Shown one piece after another: positions 56,679-58,138 of a stretch of DNA of 58,138 nt. Below the pieces are notes generated by a model. That model had not been told where the DNA came from and did no database searches. It worked only from the letters and a program-made list of their open reading frames with translations. This DNA comes from B4-G1 sp964393895 (lineage in GTDB: Bacteria > Chloroflexota > Anaerolineae > B4-G1), in NCBI GenBank assembly GCA_964393895.1, contig CAYMWP010000010.1, forward strand, positions 1 to 58,138. The letters run 5' to 3'. The translations under genes were made by a program, and so were the position numbers. How positions within the stretch are numbered: position 1 is the stretch's first letter; each line of letters opens with the position of its first letter.

Positions 56679-58138
56679 CACGCCAGCCGCCCAACACAAC
56701 CTGGAGACCCTCTCGGCGTTGGCCCGGGCCATCGGGATGGCCGCCCCGGGCCGGTTCGTGCTGCTGCTGGTCAAATGCAACCTCCCCGCACAGCGGGAGA
56801 CGCTGGCGGAGCGGCTGCGGGCGATGCTGGAACCGTTGGGCGTGGAGCTGGTGGAGGTGCGCGCAACAGGGGTGGTGGGCGACCTGCTGAGTCTCCTGGA
56901 AAGTCGCCTGAAACCGGACAGGCCGCGCCCCGAGCCTGCACCCCCTGAGCGCAGCCGGAGGATCGAAGAGCAACCCCTGGCGCAGTCCCAGCCCGCCGTC
57001 GCGGTGGCAGAGACGCGGGCCTCTTACTCCACCCGTTTGCAGGCCCTCAGCGTGCACGGGCTGGAAGCGTCCCTCCGCTCCAGCGACCCCCACCCGCCGC
57101 TGCTGACCCACCTCAATCTCCTGCGGGAGCGATACCGCGACCTGGGCTGCCCGCTGGTGGTGTGGCTGCCCGACTATGCCCTCACCCGGCTGGCGCGGGA
57201 GGCCCCCGATTTTTGGGCCTGGCGCAGCGGCGTGTTCGAGTTTGCGCCGGAAGCGGAGGTGGCCGAGAGCGCCCTGCGGCAGATGGCCTACGAGCCGGGC
57301 CTGGTGACATCCAGCCTGGATGCGGCCGCCAAGCGGGAGCGGCTGGCGCTGCTGGGGCGGCTGCTGGACGACTACCGGGAACTGGGGGAGGGGCCACAGG
57401 AGCAAGACGCTCAGGCGGACATCCTGTGGAAAGTGGGGGGCTTGCATCAAGATCTGGGGGAATACGGCCAGGCCCGGCAGGCTTACGGGGAGGCGCTGGA
57501 GATCAAGCAACAACTGGGCGACCGCGCCGGCGTCGCCACGTCGCTCCACAACCTGGGGAACGTGGCCTACCTCCAGGGGGACTACCCCGAGGCCCGCCGC
57601 CTGTACCAGGAGTCGCTCGCCATCGCGCAGCAACTGGGCGACCGCGCCGGCGTCGCCACGTCGCTCCACAACCTGGGGAACGTGGCCTACCTCCAGGGGG
57701 ACTACCCCGAGGCCCGCCGCCTGTACCAGGAGTCGCTCGCCATCAAGCAGCAACTGGGCGACCGCGCCGGCGTCGCCAAAACGCTCCACCAACTGGGGCT
57801 GCTGGCCCAGGCCACGGGCGACTACCCCGAGGCCCGTCGGCTCTACCAGGAGTCGCTCGCCATCGCGCAGCAACTCGGCGACCGCGCCGGCGTCGCCCAA
57901 ACGCTCCACCAACTGGGGATGCTGGCCCAGGACACGGGGGACTATGCCGAGGCGCGCCGCCTCTACCAGGAGTCGCTCGCCATCAAGCAGCAACTGGGCG
58001 ACCGCGCCGGCGTCGCCAAAACGCTCCACCAACTGGGGCTGCTGGCCCAGGACACGGGCGACTACCCCGAGGCCCGCCGCCTGTACCAGGAGTCGCTCGC
58101 CATCGCGCAGCAACTCGGCGACCGCGCCGGCGTCGCCA
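56650..58138 (+). CDS. TPR-repeat protein, 3' end beyond the window
   Basis: At least 496 codons from GTG 56650, which has AGGAGG 9 nt upstream. The N-terminal ~230 residues are a globular region (ETLSALARAIGMAAPGRFVLLLVKCN..., LVVWLPDYALTRLAREAPDFWAWRSGVFEF) that resembles NTPase-associated or effector-like domains of Chloroflexota TPR proteins. A linker follows, then 40-residue TPR units of the form QQLGDRAGVATSLHNLGNVAY, LQGDYPEARRLYQESLAIAQ. The frame is open at the window end. It overlaps the upstream ATPase gene by 29 bp and is co-transcribed. Role is probably protein-protein interaction or sensing; function unknown. Confidence 0.82.
   Translation, partial: MSEREWDWPDTPAAQHNLETLSALARAIGMAAPGRFVLLLVKCNLPAQRETLAERLRAMLEPLGVELVEVRATGVVGDLLSLLESRLKPDRPRPEPAPPERSRRIEEQPLAQSQPAVAVAETRASYSTRLQALSVHGLEASLRSSDPHPPLLTHLNLLRERYRDLGCPLVVWLPDYALTRLAREAPDFWAWRSGVFEFAPEAEVAESALRQMAYEPGLVTSSLDAAAKRERLALLGRLLDDYRELGEGPQEQDAQADILWKVGGLHQDLGEYGQARQAYGEALEIKQQLGDRAGVATSLHNLGNVAYLQGDYPEARRLYQESLAIAQQLGDRAGVATSLHNLGNVAYLQGDYPEARRLYQESLAIKQQLGDRAGVAKTLHQLGLLAQATGDYPEARRLYQESLAIAQQLGDRAGVAQTLHQLGMLAQDTGDYAEARRLYQESLAIKQQLGDRAGVAKTLHQLGLLAQDTGDYPEARRLYQESLAIAQQLGDRAGVA
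57511..58138 (+). repeat. Tandem 120-bp repeats encoding TPR units
   Basis: The motif CAACTGGGCGACCGCGCCGG or its one-base variant recurs at 57511, 57631, 57751, 57871, 57991 and 58111, a period of exactly 120 bp (40 codons), with very high nucleotide identity. At least five full units are visible and the array continues off the window, so unit number is likely to vary by recombination and to be hard to assemble. Confidence 0.92.

Noticed and set aside
56575..58113. 512-codon minus-strand frame with repeated motifs over the TPR array
   Set aside because: It is the reverse complement of the TPR repeats; the plus strand has clear TPR signatures, a ribosome-binding site and overlap with the ATPase gene.
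57511..58138. CRISPR array
   Set aside because: The 120-bp repeats are contiguous, in frame and encode TPR units, without spacers.

Overview
The window is a dense, GC-rich bacterial chromosome segment. The gene set points to a strict or facultative anaerobe: corrinoid methyltransferases, two tungsten-type aldehyde:ferredoxin oxidoreductases, a flavodiiron protein, ferredoxin, NifU-like and DUF438 proteins. Gene style and the abundance of short palindromic intergenic repeats suggest Chloroflexota (Anaerolineae-like); this assignment is an inference, since no rRNA or other taxonomic marker is present. No tRNA, rRNA or CRISPR array was seen.

Region 1 (1-27.5 kb) is a catabolic island for methylated compounds. 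It opens with the 3' part of an AOR gene and a PucR-type regulator whose promoter appears to give a nearly leaderless mRNA. Next come two tandem copies of a three-gene module, [corrinoid protein - MtmB-like methyltransferase a - MtmB-like methyltransferase b]. The MtmB-like proteins are full-length but have Met where monomethylamine methyltransferase has pyrrolysine. Downstream are a class-III aminotransferase, a second AOR, a MoaD-like protein, an isolated C-terminal piece of an MmgE/PrpD protein, a Rossmann/SAF oxidoreductase, an ornithine-cyclodeaminase-like protein, an MttB-superfamily methyltransferase and an enolase-superfamily protein. A minus-strand operon (MttB-like, B12-reactivation-domain protein, FAD oxidoreductase) faces them. 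An XRE-cupin regulator and two more MttB-like genes close the island. A plausible reading is corrinoid-dependent demethylation of one or more N-methylated compounds, then transamination to an aldehyde and ferredoxin-linked oxidation to an acid.

Region 2 (27.5-37 kb) holds degV, a truncated response regulator, and an oxygen/NO-defence and redox cluster (NifU domain, ferredoxin, flavodiiron protein, beta-grasp protein, methyltransferase, DUF438 hemerythrin/PAS protein, DUF166 protein). It then has a candidate selenoprotein: a thioredoxin-fold ORF with an in-frame TGA in a UxxC motif, followed at the expected distance by a SECIS-like hairpin. After it come a histidine-rich multi-pass membrane protein and a heme-O-synthase-like prenyltransferase.

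Region 3 (37-48.3 kb) is signalling and housekeeping: two GAF-rich sensor kinases with a response regulator between them, an alpha/beta hydrolase, a beta-CASP metallo-beta-lactamase RNase-like protein, inorganic pyrophosphatase, and a large membrane adenylate/guanylate cyclase on the minus strand.

Region 4 (48.3-58.1 kb) has NAD kinase, a B-box membrane protein, recN, an SbcC/Rad50-like ATPase, a small membrane protein, and an AAA ATPase (apparently frameshifted in a C5 run) overlapping a TPR protein that runs off the window in exact 120-bp tandem repeats. Small inverted-repeat elements (MITE-like, some with target-site duplications) lie in several of the larger intergenic gaps, and a TCTTCAG-looped palindrome occurs inside two genes.
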